From positions 186,001 through 250,000 of the forward strand of contig NZ_BMRN01000007.1 in the NCBI RefSeq assembly GCF_014648655.1: DNA of 64,000 nt. Reading direction: 5' to 3'. Shown in pieces: positions 48,191 to 56,623 of this stretch. The position numbers were made by a program, and so were the translations under genes. The number at the start of each line of letters is the position of its first letter. The first letter of the stretch is position 1. The notes beneath the pieces were generated by a model. The model was not told where the DNA came from. It made no database searches and saw nothing but the letters and a program-made list of their open reading frames with translations. The DNA comes from Streptomyces atratus. Lineage in GTDB: Bacteria; Actinomycetota; Actinomycetes; Streptomycetales; Streptomycetaceae.

Positions 48191-49771
48191 GTGGCACGCT
48201 TCAACACCCGCACCACCAAGCCCCGCACCACCTCGCCCGTGAAGTCGACCGGGCGTACCGCGCCGACCCATCAGGGCGGCCGAGGGTATCTCCGCGACAA
48301 TCGCTCCGAGCTCTTTCTGCTGGCGGTCGCCAATTTCGTTTCCCAGCAGACCTTTTACGAGGACGGAGAACAGCGCGATAACCGATTCGCCGAACTCGTG
48401 CGGGTGCTCGCCGTCGGCGACCCCGAGTGGACCGCCGGTCTGCTCCACTGGCTGCGCCGCGAGGGCCGGATGCGTACCGCTTCGATCGTCGGCGCCGCCG
48501 AGTACGTGAAGGCACGGCTCGACGCGGGTGCCGAGGACGGACCGTCCAACCGGCGGGTCGTCGACTCCGTCCTGCTGCGTGCCGACGAGCCCGGTGAACT
48601 CCTCGGGTACTGGACCTCGCGCTACGGCCGTGCCGTGCCCAAGCCCGTCAAGCGGGGCATCGCCGATGCCGTACGCCGCCTCTACAACGGCAAGTCGCTG
48701 CTGAAGTACGACACCGCGTCCAAGGGATACCGCTTCGGCGACATCCTGAACCTGGTGCACGCCTCGCCGGACCCGGAGAAGCCGTGGCAGGGTGAGCTGT
48801 TCCGGTACGCGCTCGACCGCCGCCACCACCCGGAGGCGGCCGTGGTGCCGGCCTCCGACCGCGCCCTCACCGCGCACCGCGCGCTGATGGAGCTGCCGGT
48901 CGAGGAGCGGCGGGCAGTGGTCGAAGGTGTGGACGGTGCGGACCGGCTGGCTGCGGCGGGCATGACCTGGGAGGCGCTGGCGGGCTGGCTGCAGGGGCCG
49001 ATGGACGCCAAGGCCTGGGAAGCGGTGATTCCGTCGATGGGCGCGATGGCACTCGTCCGCAATCTGCGCAACTTCGACGAGGCGGGCGTCTCGGACGAGG
49101 TCGCCGCGCAGGTGGCTGCGAAGATCTGCGACCCGGCCGTGGTCGCCGCGTCGCGGCAGTTCCCGTTCCGCTACCTCGCCGCCTATCAGCACGCGCCCTC
49201 GCTGCGCTGGGCACACCCGCTGGAGAAGGCGCTCGGCCACTCCCTGGGCAATGTGCCCGCGCTGCCGGGGCGGACGCTGATCCTGGTCGACCGCTCGGGC
49301 TCGATGTGGTCGCCGCTCTCGGACCGCTCGCAGCTCAACCGGGCCGACGCCGCCGCGATCTTCGGTACGGCGCTGGCGCTGCGGGCAGCCGATGCCGATC
49401 TGGTGCAGTTCGGTACGAACAGTGCACCGGTGACGTATCGCCGGGGCGAGTCCGTGCTGAAGGTCCTGGAGCGCTTCGGTGACCTCGGCGGCACCAACAC
49501 CGCGGAGGCGGTGCGCCGGCGCTACCGGACCCATGACCGGGTACTGATCGTCACCGACGAGCAGGCGTCGTTCTCGTACGCCGCGGATGCCACCGCGGCC
49601 GTGCCGTCCGGCGTGCCTGTCTACACCTGGAACCTGGCCGGATACCGGGTCGGGCACGCCCCGGCGGGAGGCGGGAACCGCCACACCTTCGGGGGTCTTT
49701 CGGACGCGGCGTTCCGCATGGTGCCGCTGCTGGAAGCGGGCCGGGACGCGGACTGGCCCTGGAATCGCTGA
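48191..49771 (+). CDS. rsr: Ro60 orthologue (TROVE-vWA RNA-binding protein)
   Basis: Ro60-family proteins are ring-shaped RNA-binding proteins that hold misfolded RNAs and Y RNAs; bacterial forms (Rsr) work with exoribonucleases. The 526-residue product has a TROVE HEAT-repeat domain (about residues 25-350, from GGRGYLRDNRSELFLLAVANF) and a C-terminal von Willebrand A domain with an intact MIDAS: D367-x-S369-x-S371 in LVDRSGSMWS, T435 in GGTNTAEAV and D456 in IVTDEQA. GTG 48191 has GGGGGA upstream and gives the normal N terminus; the frame is open to 48098 but overlaps Y RNA 3. No RNase gene is adjacent. Confidence 0.92.
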   Translation: MARFNTRTTKPRTTSPVKSTGRTAPTHQGGRGYLRDNRSELFLLAVANFVSQQTFYEDGEQRDNRFAELVRVLAVGDPEWTAGLLHWLRREGRMRTASIVGAAEYVKARLDAGAEDGPSNRRVVDSVLLRADEPGELLGYWTSRYGRAVPKPVKRGIADAVRRLYNGKSLLKYDTASKGYRFGDILNLVHASPDPEKPWQGELFRYALDRRHHPEAAVVPASDRALTAHRALMELPVEERRAVVEGVDGADRLAAAGMTWEALAGWLQGPMDAKAWEAVIPSMGAMALVRNLRNFDEAGVSDEVAAQVAAKICDPAVVAASRQFPFRYLAAYQHAPSLRWAHPLEKALGHSLGNVPALPGRTLILVDRSGSMWSPLSDRSQLNRADAAAIFGTALALRAADADLVQFGTNSAPVTYRRGESVLKVLERFGDLGGTNTAEAVRRRYRTHDRVLIVTDEQASFSYAADATAAVPSGVPVYTWNLAGYRVGHAPAGGGNRHTFGGLSDAAFRMVPLLEAGRDADWPWNR

Positions 49772-49849
49772 TTACGAATCCGGCATCAGTGCGCCCCCAG
49801 GAGTGGACGGGCATGGCGTCGGGCGTTCCCAGGGCGCATACTCAAGGTA

Positions 49850-50080
49850 ATGAAACAGTCAGCCGGATCCCGGCGCCACCTGCCTTCCAGTCCCTTCAAC
49901 CGCCCGGCCCAGGCGGCCCCACCGGTCGAATTGTTCGATGTGGGCGACAGGGTGTCGCACGATCAGTTCGGACTCGGTCGCGTCCTTGCTGTCGAGGGCG
50001 ACAACGACGCAGTGCTCATCGACTTCTCGGGGCGACAGGGGAGGATCCTGAGCCCGTACTCCAAGCTGACCAAGCTCTGA
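49850..50080 (+). CDS. Small protein with UvrD/CarD-like Tudor-type domain
   Basis: 76-residue protein. Residues ~28-75 (FDVGDRVSHDQFGLGRVLAV...LIDFSGRQGRILSPYSKLTKL) resemble the SH3/Tudor-like domain at the C terminus of UvrD/PcrA helicases and CarD-type proteins, which bind RNA polymerase or nucleic acids. The first 27 residues are basic and unstructured. ATG 49850. It lies 78 bp after the Ro60 gene and could be co-transcribed with it; a terminator follows. Function unknown. Confidence 0.72.
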   Translation: MKQSAGSRRHLPSSPFNRPAQAAPPVELFDVGDRVSHDQFGLGRVLAVEGDNDAVLIDFSGRQGRILSPYSKLTKL

Positions 50081-50125
50081 GAGAGGCGGCGAGCACGCAC
50101 AGCGTTCGCGTCCCGTCACGCTCTC

Positions 50126-50168
50126 CGGCTTCAGGGGCACCTGGTATTCGCAGGTGCCCCTGAAGCCG
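50126..50168. terminator. Perfect 18-bp hairpin, bidirectional
   Basis: Arms 50126-50143 and 50151-50168 are perfect complements with a 7-base loop, between the convergent Tudor-like gene and the TerD gene. Confidence 0.85.
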
Positions 50169-50188
50169 TGTCGGAAGGCTTTGCGGGG

Positions 50189-51397
50189 TTACAGCGCCTG
50201 GGCGGCGGGCTTCACCATGCCTCGAACGGTGCGCGACTTCACGAAGTCGCCCATGGCCGTCATCTCCCACTCGCCGGAGAACTGCTTGATCAGCTTGGCC
50301 ATCATCACGCCGGTCTGCGGCTCGGCGCCGGTCAGGTCGAAGCGGACCAGTTCCTCGCCGGTGGCGGCGTCGATCAGCCGGCAGTAGGCCTTGGCGACCT
50401 CGGTGAACTTCTGGCCGGTGAACGAGTTGACCGTGAAGACCAGACCGGTCGCCTCCGCCGGGATCCGGCCCAGGTCGACGACGATCACCTCGTCGTCACC
50501 CGCGCCCTCGCCCGTGAGGTTGTCGCCTGAGTGCTTGATCGCGCCGTTCAGGATGGAGAGCTTGCCGAAGTAGCAGCTGTCCAGGTGGTTCCGGTTGGGG
50601 CCGTAGGCGATCACCGACGCGTCGAGGTCGATGTCCTTGCCGCGGAACGCGGGCTCCCAGCCGAGGCCCATCTTGACCTGGGAGAGCAGCGGGCGGCCGC
50701 CCTTGACCAGGGAGACCGTCTGGTTCTTCTGGAGGCTGACCCGGCCCTTGTCGAGGTTGATCTTGCCGGAGGCGGCGGGCGCGGGCGGGGCGGGCGGCGC
50801 CGCGGGGGGCGCAGGCGCGGCGATCCGCGGGTCCACCGGAGCGGCGGCGGGCATCGGGGGTGCCACGGGTGCGGGCGCGGGCGCGGCGGCGGGCTCCTCC
50901 TCGACCGAGACGCCGAAGTCGGTGGCGATGCCGGCCAGTCCGTTCGCATAGCCCTGGCCGACCGCGCGGGCCTTCCAGGCACCGTTGCGGAGATAGACCT
51001 CGATGACCACGAGCGCCGTCTCGGTGCCCAGCCGGGGCGGGGTGAAGGTGGCGAGCACACTGCCGTCGTCGGCGTTGCGCACGGTCGCGGTGGGCTCGAT
51101 GCCCTGGAAGGTCTGGCCCGCCGCATCCGGGCTCGCCGTGACGACGATCTTCTCGATGCCGGACGGGACCGCGGTGGTGTCCACCACGATCGCGTCCGGT
51201 GCGGTGCCGCCGCCGGAGCGGTAGGTCACGCCGGGGCCGGCGGGCTGGTTGTAGAAGATGAAGTCGTCGTCGGAGCGCACCTTGCCGTCGGCGGTGAGCA
51301 GCAGGCCCGAAACGTCGAGCCGCACCGGTGCGGAGACGTCCACTGCCACGCAGGCGGCGGAGAGAGGGATGTTCGAGCCGGGGGTCATAGCGGTCAT
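50189..51397 (-). CDS. Two-domain TerD family protein
   Basis: 402-residue protein with two TerD (stress/tellurite-resistance, Ca2+-binding) domains. The N-terminal domain (about 1-165) has RSDDDFIFYNQP; the C-terminal domain (about 215-400) has the related DLDASVIAYGPNRNH and GAGDDEVIVVDL. They are joined by a ~45-residue Ala/Pro-rich linker. The first domain has the usual acidic Ca2+-site residues (SDDDF), while in the second they are less clear. ATG 51397 or 51388 (MTPGSNIPLS) may be the start; neither has a strong ribosome-binding site. Confidence 0.88.
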   Translation of the reverse strand: MTAMTPGSNIPLSAACVAVDVSAPVRLDVSGLLLTADGKVRSDDDFIFYNQPAGPGVTYRSGGGTAPDAIVVDTTAVPSGIEKIVVTASPDAAGQTFQGIEPTATVRNADDGSVLATFTPPRLGTETALVVIEVYLRNGAWKARAVGQGYANGLAGIATDFGVSVEEEPAAAPAPAPVAPPMPAAAPVDPRIAAPAPPAAPPAPPAPAASGKINLDKGRVSLQKNQTVSLVKGGRPLLSQVKMGLGWEPAFRGKDIDLDASVIAYGPNRNHLDSCYFGKLSILNGAIKHSGDNLTGEGAGDDEVIVVDLGRIPAEATGLVFTVNSFTGQKFTEVAKAYCRLIDAATGEELVRFDLTGAEPQTGVMMAKLIKQFSGEWEMTAMGDFVKSRTVRGMVKPAAQAL

Positions 51398-51494
51398 GCA
51401 CGGGGTAACGAACGACCTGGCTTTGCCGTTCCCTTACCTTCACCCGCCTTGGCGCACTCTTGGCGCGGCGGGGCGGCCGGCCCGGTCGGTCCGG

Positions 51495-52304
51495 CTAGTG
51501 CGGCCAGATCGGCGGGTTGGTGCAGAAATGGCCGCCGAGGTGGGCGTGGTCGGGGTTGTCCGGGTCCAGCTCACCCTGTTCGGCGATGAGCTCGGCCGCG
51601 TACGGCTCCGAGTCGTCCCTCGGCTCGTATCCGAGCGAGCGGGCCGTCGTCAGGTCCCACCACAGCCGGGTGTTGTCGGACGAGCCGTGGACGACGGTGT
51701 GCCGTACGTCCTCGGCGGTGAGTGCGGCGTGAAAGAGCCGGGCGCCGTCCTCGGGGCTCATCCAGACCGAGAGCATCCGTACGGATGTCGGTTCCGGGAA
51801 GCAGGAGCCGATGCGTACGGAGACGGTCTCCATGCCGTGCCGGTCCCAGTACAGCTGGGCGAGGTCCTCGCCGAAGGACTTGGACAGGCCGTAGAAGGTG
51901 TCGGGGCGGCGCGGGGCGTCGACGGGGATCAGCGGGTCGCCGGGGAGCGGGCGGGGGGTGTAGCCGATGACATGGTTTGAGGAGGCGGACACGATGCGCC
52001 CGACGCCCTCTTCGCGCGCGGCCTCGTAGAGGTTGTACGTCCCCTCGATGTTCGCCTTCAGGATCTTGTCGAAAGAGGCTTCCAGCGAGATGCCCGCGAG
52101 GTGGATGATCGCGTCGACACCCTGTACGGCTTCGCGCAGCGCCTCCTTGTCGCCGAGGTCGGCCGTGATCGCGTCCGGCTCGCCCTCGATCGGGGCGACG
52201 TCGAAGAGGCGGAGCTCGTAGCCGTACGCGGGCAGAAGTCCGCGCATCAGGGTGCCGAGGCCGCCGGCGGCGCCGGTGAGCAGGACGGTGCGGGGAGCGG
52301 GCAT
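51495..52304 (-). CDS. udh: NAD-dependent uronate dehydrogenase-like epimerase-fold enzyme
   Basis: 269-residue SDR with the Rossmann motif GAAGGLG (about residues 11-17), DLGDKEAL, AGISLEASFDKILKANIEGTYNL and the active-site Tyr-x3-Lys in FYGLSKSFGED. The short form and these motifs match uronate dehydrogenases, which oxidise galacturonate/glucuronate to aldarolactones. The gene is divergent from kdgD, the next-but-one step of the same route, and both promoters share an operator. ATG 52304 is chosen (GGAG upstream); the frame is open to 52430. Specificity is inferred. Confidence 0.78.
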   Translation of the reverse strand: MPAPRTVLLTGAAGGLGTLMRGLLPAYGYELRLFDVAPIEGEPDAITADLGDKEALREAVQGVDAIIHLAGISLEASFDKILKANIEGTYNLYEAAREEGVGRIVSASSNHVIGYTPRPLPGDPLIPVDAPRRPDTFYGLSKSFGEDLAQLYWDRHGMETVSVRIGSCFPEPTSVRMLSVWMSPEDGARLFHAALTAEDVRHTVVHGSSDNTRLWWDLTTARSLGYEPRDDSEPYAAELIAEQGELDPDNPDHAHLGGHFCTNPPIWPH

Positions 52305-52413
52305 ACGCGGATCTCCTCGGTGCATAGGTGCACGCGCGCGGCCTGCGCGCGCGTGCACGGCCCCTGCGGGACCTGCGACATATACCCGCGGGGCATCAAA
52401 TCCATGGACGATA

Positions 52414-52458
52414 TTCATATGCATGGACAAGCTAAGAAGTCATGACGTACTGCGTCAA
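52414..52458 (-). promoter_or_regulatory. udh promoter and operator copy 1
   Basis: On the minus strand: -35 TTGACG (52458-52453), 18-bp spacer, -10 TAGCTT (52434-52429). Directly at the start point lies TTCAT-N4-ATGGACA (plus-strand 52414-52429). The kdgD promoter has the same layout, so one repressor probably controls both. Confidence 0.65.
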
Positions 52459-52539
52459 GTGTCGGGCGCCTCTCCCGCGGAGTCTCCCGCGGAGCCGGTA
52501 ACCCCGTTTTCGTGATCGGACGGGTTGCGCGTTCTCGCC

Positions 52540-52592
52540 TTGACCTGTGCCGGGATGCTGCCTTAGCGTGAAGACGTTCATGAATATGGACA
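52540..52592 (+). promoter_or_regulatory. kdgD promoter and operator copy 2
   Basis: TTGACC (52540-52545), 18-bp spacer, TAGCGT (52564-52569), then TTCAT-N4-ATGGACA at 52577-52592, about +1 to +17. The operator is identical in all 12 fixed bases to the copy at the udh promoter. The 331-bp udh-kdgD region otherwise contains only short GC-rich palindromes (near 52330-52360) and no gene. Confidence 0.65.
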
Positions 52593-52635
52593 CCGATCAG
52601 AATTGTGCACGCCTGGACCTGCTCAGGGAGCGCCC

Positions 52636-53595
52636 GTGACCTCAGCCCCTCTTGCCGCCCGACTCACCCGTGTCGCCGGGCCGCTCTTCTTCCCCGTCAC
52701 CGCGTACGGACCGGACGGCGCGATCGATATCGACGCCTTCCGCGCGCATGTACGGACCGGCGTCGACGCCGGTGCGGCGGCCGTCTTCGCCTGCTGCGGC
52801 ACCGGTGAGTTCCACGCCCTGACGCCGGAGGAATTCCGCCTCGTCGTCGCCGCGGCCGTCGAGGAGACCGCCGGAGAGGTGCCCGTCGTCGCGGGAGCCG
52901 GATACGGCACGGCGCTCGCGATCCAGTACGCGAAGCTCGCCGAGGACGCGGGCGCGGACGGACTCCTCGCCATGCCCCCGTATCTCGTCCTCGCCGACCA
53001 GGCAGGGCTGTTGAGCCACTACACGGCGCTCGCCGCGGCCACCGGTCTGGAGACGATCGTCTACCAGCGCGACAATGCCGTCTTCACCCCGGAGACCGTC
53101 GTCGCACTGGCCCAGGCGCCCGGCATCATCGGCCTCAAGGACGGCTACGGCGACCTCGACCTGATGCAGCGCATCGTCAGCGCCGTCCGTACCGAACTGC
53201 CCGGCCAGGACTTCCTCTACTTCAACGGGCTGCCCACCGCCGAACTCACCGGCCTCGCCTACCGGGGCATCGGCGTCACCCTCTATTCCTCCGCCGTCTT
53301 CGCCTTCGCACCCGACATCGCGCTCGCCTTCTACCGGGCGCTGGATTCCGGCGACGACGATCTCGCGGGCGCGCTCCTCGACCACTTCTACCGGCCGCTC
53401 GTCGAATTGCGTGCCAAGGGCCGCGGCTACGCGGTCTCGCTCGTCAAGGCAGCCGTCCGGCTGGGCGGCCTGGACGTGGGCGAGGTCCGCACCCCGCTCA
53501 CCGAGCCGCCCGCCGCTCACATCGAGGAGCTCACCGAGATCATCGCGCGCGGCCGGGCCCTGCTGGAGAAGTACGGGCAGGGGCGGCGCGGGTGA
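52636..53595 (+). CDS. kdgD: 5-dehydro-4-deoxyglucarate dehydratase
   Basis: Decarboxylating dehydratase that turns 5-keto-4-deoxyglucarate into 2-oxoglutarate semialdehyde. The 319-residue DapA-fold enzyme has CCGTGEFHAL, catalytic Tyr143 in VYQRDN and Schiff-base Lys168 in GLKDGYGD. The FFPVTAY and GTGEFHAL forms separate it from true DapA. GTG 52636 has AGGGAG upstream. The product is the substrate of the semialdehyde dehydrogenase at 59.6 kb. Its stop overlaps the next gene (GTGA). Confidence 0.92.
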   Translation: MTSAPLAARLTRVAGPLFFPVTAYGPDGAIDIDAFRAHVRTGVDAGAAAVFACCGTGEFHALTPEEFRLVVAAAVEETAGEVPVVAGAGYGTALAIQYAKLAEDAGADGLLAMPPYLVLADQAGLLSHYTALAAATGLETIVYQRDNAVFTPETVVALAQAPGIIGLKDGYGDLDLMQRIVSAVRTELPGQDFLYFNGLPTAELTGLAYRGIGVTLYSSAVFAFAPDIALAFYRALDSGDDDLAGALLDHFYRPLVELRAKGRGYAVSLVKAAVRLGGLDVGEVRTPLTEPPAAHIEELTEIIARGRALLEKYGQGRRG

Positions 53596-54770
53596 AGACC
53601 TCCGCCTTCCTCTACCCGTGGGACGTCGTCGGCGACCCGGACGCGGCCGCCCGCGTCGCCGACCTGGGAGTCCAGCAGGTGACGCTTGCCGCCGCCTATC
53701 ACTCCACCCGGGCGCTGACCCCGCGCCACCCCGGCCGCCGCATCGTCACGGCCGAGCATGCCGCGGTGCTCTACCCGCCGGATGCCGCCCGGTGGGCAGG
53801 GCGTGAGCTGCGTCCGTACGAGCAGTCCTGGGTGGCCTCGGACGATCCGTACGCCGAGGCCGCACAGGCCCTGACCGACGCCGGTCTCGAGGTGCACACC
53901 TGGGTGGTCCTCGCGCACAACTCCCGGCTGGGCGCCGAGCACCCGGATACCTCCGTGGTCAACGCCTACGGCGACCGCTATCCGTGGGCGCCGTGCATCG
54001 CACGGCCCGCGGTGGGCGAGTATCTGGTCGCTCTTGCGGCGGAGGCGGCGGTACGAGGCGGTGCGCGCGGCACCGAACTGGAGTCCTGCGGCTGGTACGG
54101 CTTCGCGCATCTGCACGCCCACGACAAGATCGCGGGCGTCGGCCTCGAAGACGCGGCGCAGTATCTGATGTCGCTCTGCTTCTGCCCCGACTGCCGGAGC
54201 GGATACGCGGAACACGGCCTGGACGCCGATGAGTTGGCCGCGACCGTACGGCGGGCGCTGAAACCGGCCTGGTCCGGTTCCGGCTCCTCGGAGGCCGGGT
54301 GGGCGGGCATCGAGAAGCTCCTCGGCGCCGACCTCGCCGCCGCCACCCTCCAGTGGCGCGGCGGGGTCGCCCGTACGCTCCAGGAGTCCGCGGTCGCCGC
54401 CGTGCGGGCGGCGGCGGAGCCGGGCTTCCAGGTGCTGCTGCACGCCGACCCCGCGCCGTACCGCTGTGGTGCCAACGTCGGTGTCGACCCGGAGCACATC
54501 CTGTCCGTGGCGGACGGTGTGGTGCTGCCCTGCACCGGCGGCGACGCGGCGCGCGAGGCCGTACTCGGCCCGTTCGCCGGGCGCGAGGGCGTGCTCGCGG
54601 CCAACTTCACCGTGGTCACGGGGATGGGCGGCAGCCCCACCACGCTGGAGCGCGACGCCGCGCATGCGGCATCGCGCGGTGCGAACCAACTGCGCCTGTA
54701 CCACACCGGGCTGGCCTCCGACCCGGACCTCAGGACCGTCGCCGGAGCACTGTCACGCCTCGGTCGATGA
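53592..54770 (+). CDS. Unknown protein translationally coupled to kdgD
   Basis: 392-residue soluble protein (MKTSAFLYPWDVVGDPDAA). Alternating strand/helix pattern suggests a TIM barrel, possibly glycosidase-like. Features: AAAYHSTRALTPRHP, HTWVVLAHNSRLG, a conserved-looking ESCGWYGFAHLHAHDK, a CFCPDC cluster (near residue 200) that could bind metal, and LLHADPAPYRCGAN. The GTG start overlaps the kdgD stop, so it probably takes part in uronate/aldarate or oligosaccharide use. I do not recognise a characterised family. Confidence 0.75.
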   Translation: MKTSAFLYPWDVVGDPDAAARVADLGVQQVTLAAAYHSTRALTPRHPGRRIVTAEHAAVLYPPDAARWAGRELRPYEQSWVASDDPYAEAAQALTDAGLEVHTWVVLAHNSRLGAEHPDTSVVNAYGDRYPWAPCIARPAVGEYLVALAAEAAVRGGARGTELESCGWYGFAHLHAHDKIAGVGLEDAAQYLMSLCFCPDCRSGYAEHGLDADELAATVRRALKPAWSGSGSSEAGWAGIEKLLGADLAAATLQWRGGVARTLQESAVAAVRAAAEPGFQVLLHADPAPYRCGANVGVDPEHILSVADGVVLPCTGGDAAREAVLGPFAGREGVLAANFTVVTGMGGSPTTLERDAAHAASRGANQLRLYHTGLASDPDLRTVAGALSRLGR

Positions 54771-54796
54771 AGGAAGCGGGCCGGTGGGGGCGTCCG

Positions 54797-56032
54797 TCAG
54801 CGATCCCCGAGCTCTCCACTTCGTTCGAGCAGGGGAGACCCCGTTCGCCGGCCCGTGACCAGCAGGGCCGCCGTCAGCAGCGCCGCGGCAGCGACCACCG
54901 GCAGCAGCACCCGGATGTCCACCAGCGCGACCAGTCCCGCACCGAGCGCCAGCGCCACCGCGTTCGGCACCATCATCAACGTGTTGGCGGTCGCGGCGGT
55001 ACGGCCCAGCACGGCGTCCGGGGTCTCCCGCTGCACCGCCGTCATCGCGGCGATCAGTACACACGGCAGCCCGATCCCGATGGCCGCGCTCGCCACCAGC
55101 ACCACCGCGTCGTACGGCAGTGCCCGTACCCCCACCGCCACCGCGAACAGCGCGATCCCGGCCGCCGTGAACACCCGCTCCGGCAGTCGGCGCAGCAACG
55201 GCCCGGCCAGCAGCCCGGCAGTGACGGACCCGGCGCCCTGCACCGCGTACAGCACACCCGCGTACGTGGGGGAGTGCCCGAGACCGTCATCGACGACGGC
55301 ATGGATCGCGGCCCCGTTGAGCCCCGCGCACAGCATCGTCACCGAGCCCGCCAGCACGAGCGGCCGCAGCGCCGGTGACCCCCACACCTGTCGCAGGCCC
55401 GCGGCGAATTCGCCCCTCCGGCCGGCCGGAGGGGCCGTGGCCGGCTCCCGTACCGGCAGCAGCGCGTAGACCCCGGCCGCCAGCGCGAACGACACCGCGT
55501 CCAGCAGTGCCACCGCACCGCCCCCGTACCGGGCGTACAGCCCGGCGCCGGTCAGCGGCGCCAGCAGTTTCATCCCCTCGCCCGCCATCATCCGCAGCCC
55601 GTTGAAGTCACCCAGCAACCGGGCGTCGACGGCCCCGGCGACCAGCGCCGACTCAGCCGCGTCCATCAGTACGAAACTCGTTCCGTACAGGACGAGCACG
55701 GTGAAGAGGATCCAGATCCGCCCCGCCGAATCGACCACGAGCAGCGAGGCCAGCAGCCCCGCCATGACGAGGTTCGACCAGACGAGGAGCGGCTTTCTGG
55801 GGAGCCGGTCGGCGATCACCCCGAGCGCGGGCCCGACCAGCACCGGCAGCCACATGGCGAACACGGCGAGCGCCGCCAGACTGTCCGACCCGGTGAGCGA
55901 CTTGACCCAGACCCCGGCCGCGAGCCACATCGCGGACGTCCCGAAACCGGAGACGACGACCGCCGTGAGAAACAGCCCCGCCGTACGGTCCCGCAGCACC
56001 CGTACCGTCGCCGACCCCGCCATCGCACCCAC
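54797..56032 (-). CDS. MFS transporter
   Basis: 411-residue integral membrane protein with about 12 helices, the MFS A-motif-like loop GVIADRLPRKPLLVW and the layout of MFS_3/enterobactin-exporter-like transporters. GTG 56032 is preferred because GGAGGG lies 5 bases upstream; ATG 56023 is an alternative, and the frame is open to 56098. It is convergent with the kdgD-linked unknown gene; substrate unknown. Confidence 0.87.
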   Translation of the reverse strand: MGAMAGSATVRVLRDRTAGLFLTAVVVSGFGTSAMWLAAGVWVKSLTGSDSLAALAVFAMWLPVLVGPALGVIADRLPRKPLLVWSNLVMAGLLASLLVVDSAGRIWILFTVLVLYGTSFVLMDAAESALVAGAVDARLLGDFNGLRMMAGEGMKLLAPLTGAGLYARYGGGAVALLDAVSFALAAGVYALLPVREPATAPPAGRRGEFAAGLRQVWGSPALRPLVLAGSVTMLCAGLNGAAIHAVVDDGLGHSPTYAGVLYAVQGAGSVTAGLLAGPLLRRLPERVFTAAGIALFAVAVGVRALPYDAVVLVASAAIGIGLPCVLIAAMTAVQRETPDAVLGRTAATANTLMMVPNAVALALGAGLVALVDIRVLLPVVAAAALLTAALLVTGRRTGSPLLERSGELGDR

Positions 56033-56166
56033 CGAAACCCTCCCGACCTGCACGCCCGTTACGTGTTCAGGCTGGTGTCCAAGGGCGTCCGGCGGCATCG
56101 GGCAGATGCCCTATCCCTGCCCGGCCCGGCGCGTTGGCCCTGCGCCCGGTGTACGGCGCATGCCGG

Positions 56167-56376
56167 ATGTCCGCGAAGGAGTCCCCGATCACCGCGGAGG
56201 ACAACTCCGTCAACGGCCGCAGGACCGACCTGATCGCCGTCCACAACGCGGTTGTGCCCGCCGGGCAGTTCACCTCGGGCGCCGGCTGGACCCCGACCCT
56301 GCGCATCCGGAACGACAACCCGCGAGCCGGCTCCGGCATCGTCGGAGCCGGCGTCGGAGCCGACAAGGGCTACTGA
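56167..56376 (+). CDS. Small hypothetical protein or gene remnant
   Basis: 69 residues from ATG 56167 (MSAKESPITAED...), with LIAVHNAVVPAGQF and TPTLRIRNDNPRAGSG. Third positions are GC-rich, so it looks coding, but there is no ribosome-binding site and I recognise no family. It may be the 3' end of a lost gene. The frame is open to 56134. Confidence 0.4.
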   Translation: MSAKESPITAEDNSVNGRRTDLIAVHNAVVPAGQFTSGAGWTPTLRIRNDNPRAGSGIVGAGVGADKGY

Positions 56377-56493
56377 CCGACGGACCGCCAACAGTCGTTC
56401 GAGGCAACGTCAGTTGCTCGTCCGCCGGCACGCGGATTTCCTTGGCGCGGAGTGATCACATGGCCGCGGCAAGCGGCTGCCAAGCCGCCGTCG

Positions 56494-56577
56494 TGAGCCG
56501 TACACATGCTTCAGCGCGGCCCAGTCGGTCCGGTCCAGTCCGTCGAGCGTGCGGGGGTCAGGAGGCCCAGGAGTCAT
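56494..56577 (-). pseudogene. N-terminal remnant of a HEAT-repeat-type protein
   Basis: About 28 codons starting MTPGPPDPRTLDGLDRTDWA and continuing ALKHVYGS resemble the N terminus of Streptomyces HEAT-repeat/PBS-lyase-like proteins (DWAALxHAYG). The homology stops there and the frame ends soon after. It lies in the 247-bp gap between 56376 and the penicillin-binding protein gene; nothing else is visible there. Confidence 0.35.
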
Positions 56578-56623
56578 GATCCCGATTTTGACAGCCGCAG
56601 CCGGCTCTCCGCTCCTGCCCTTC

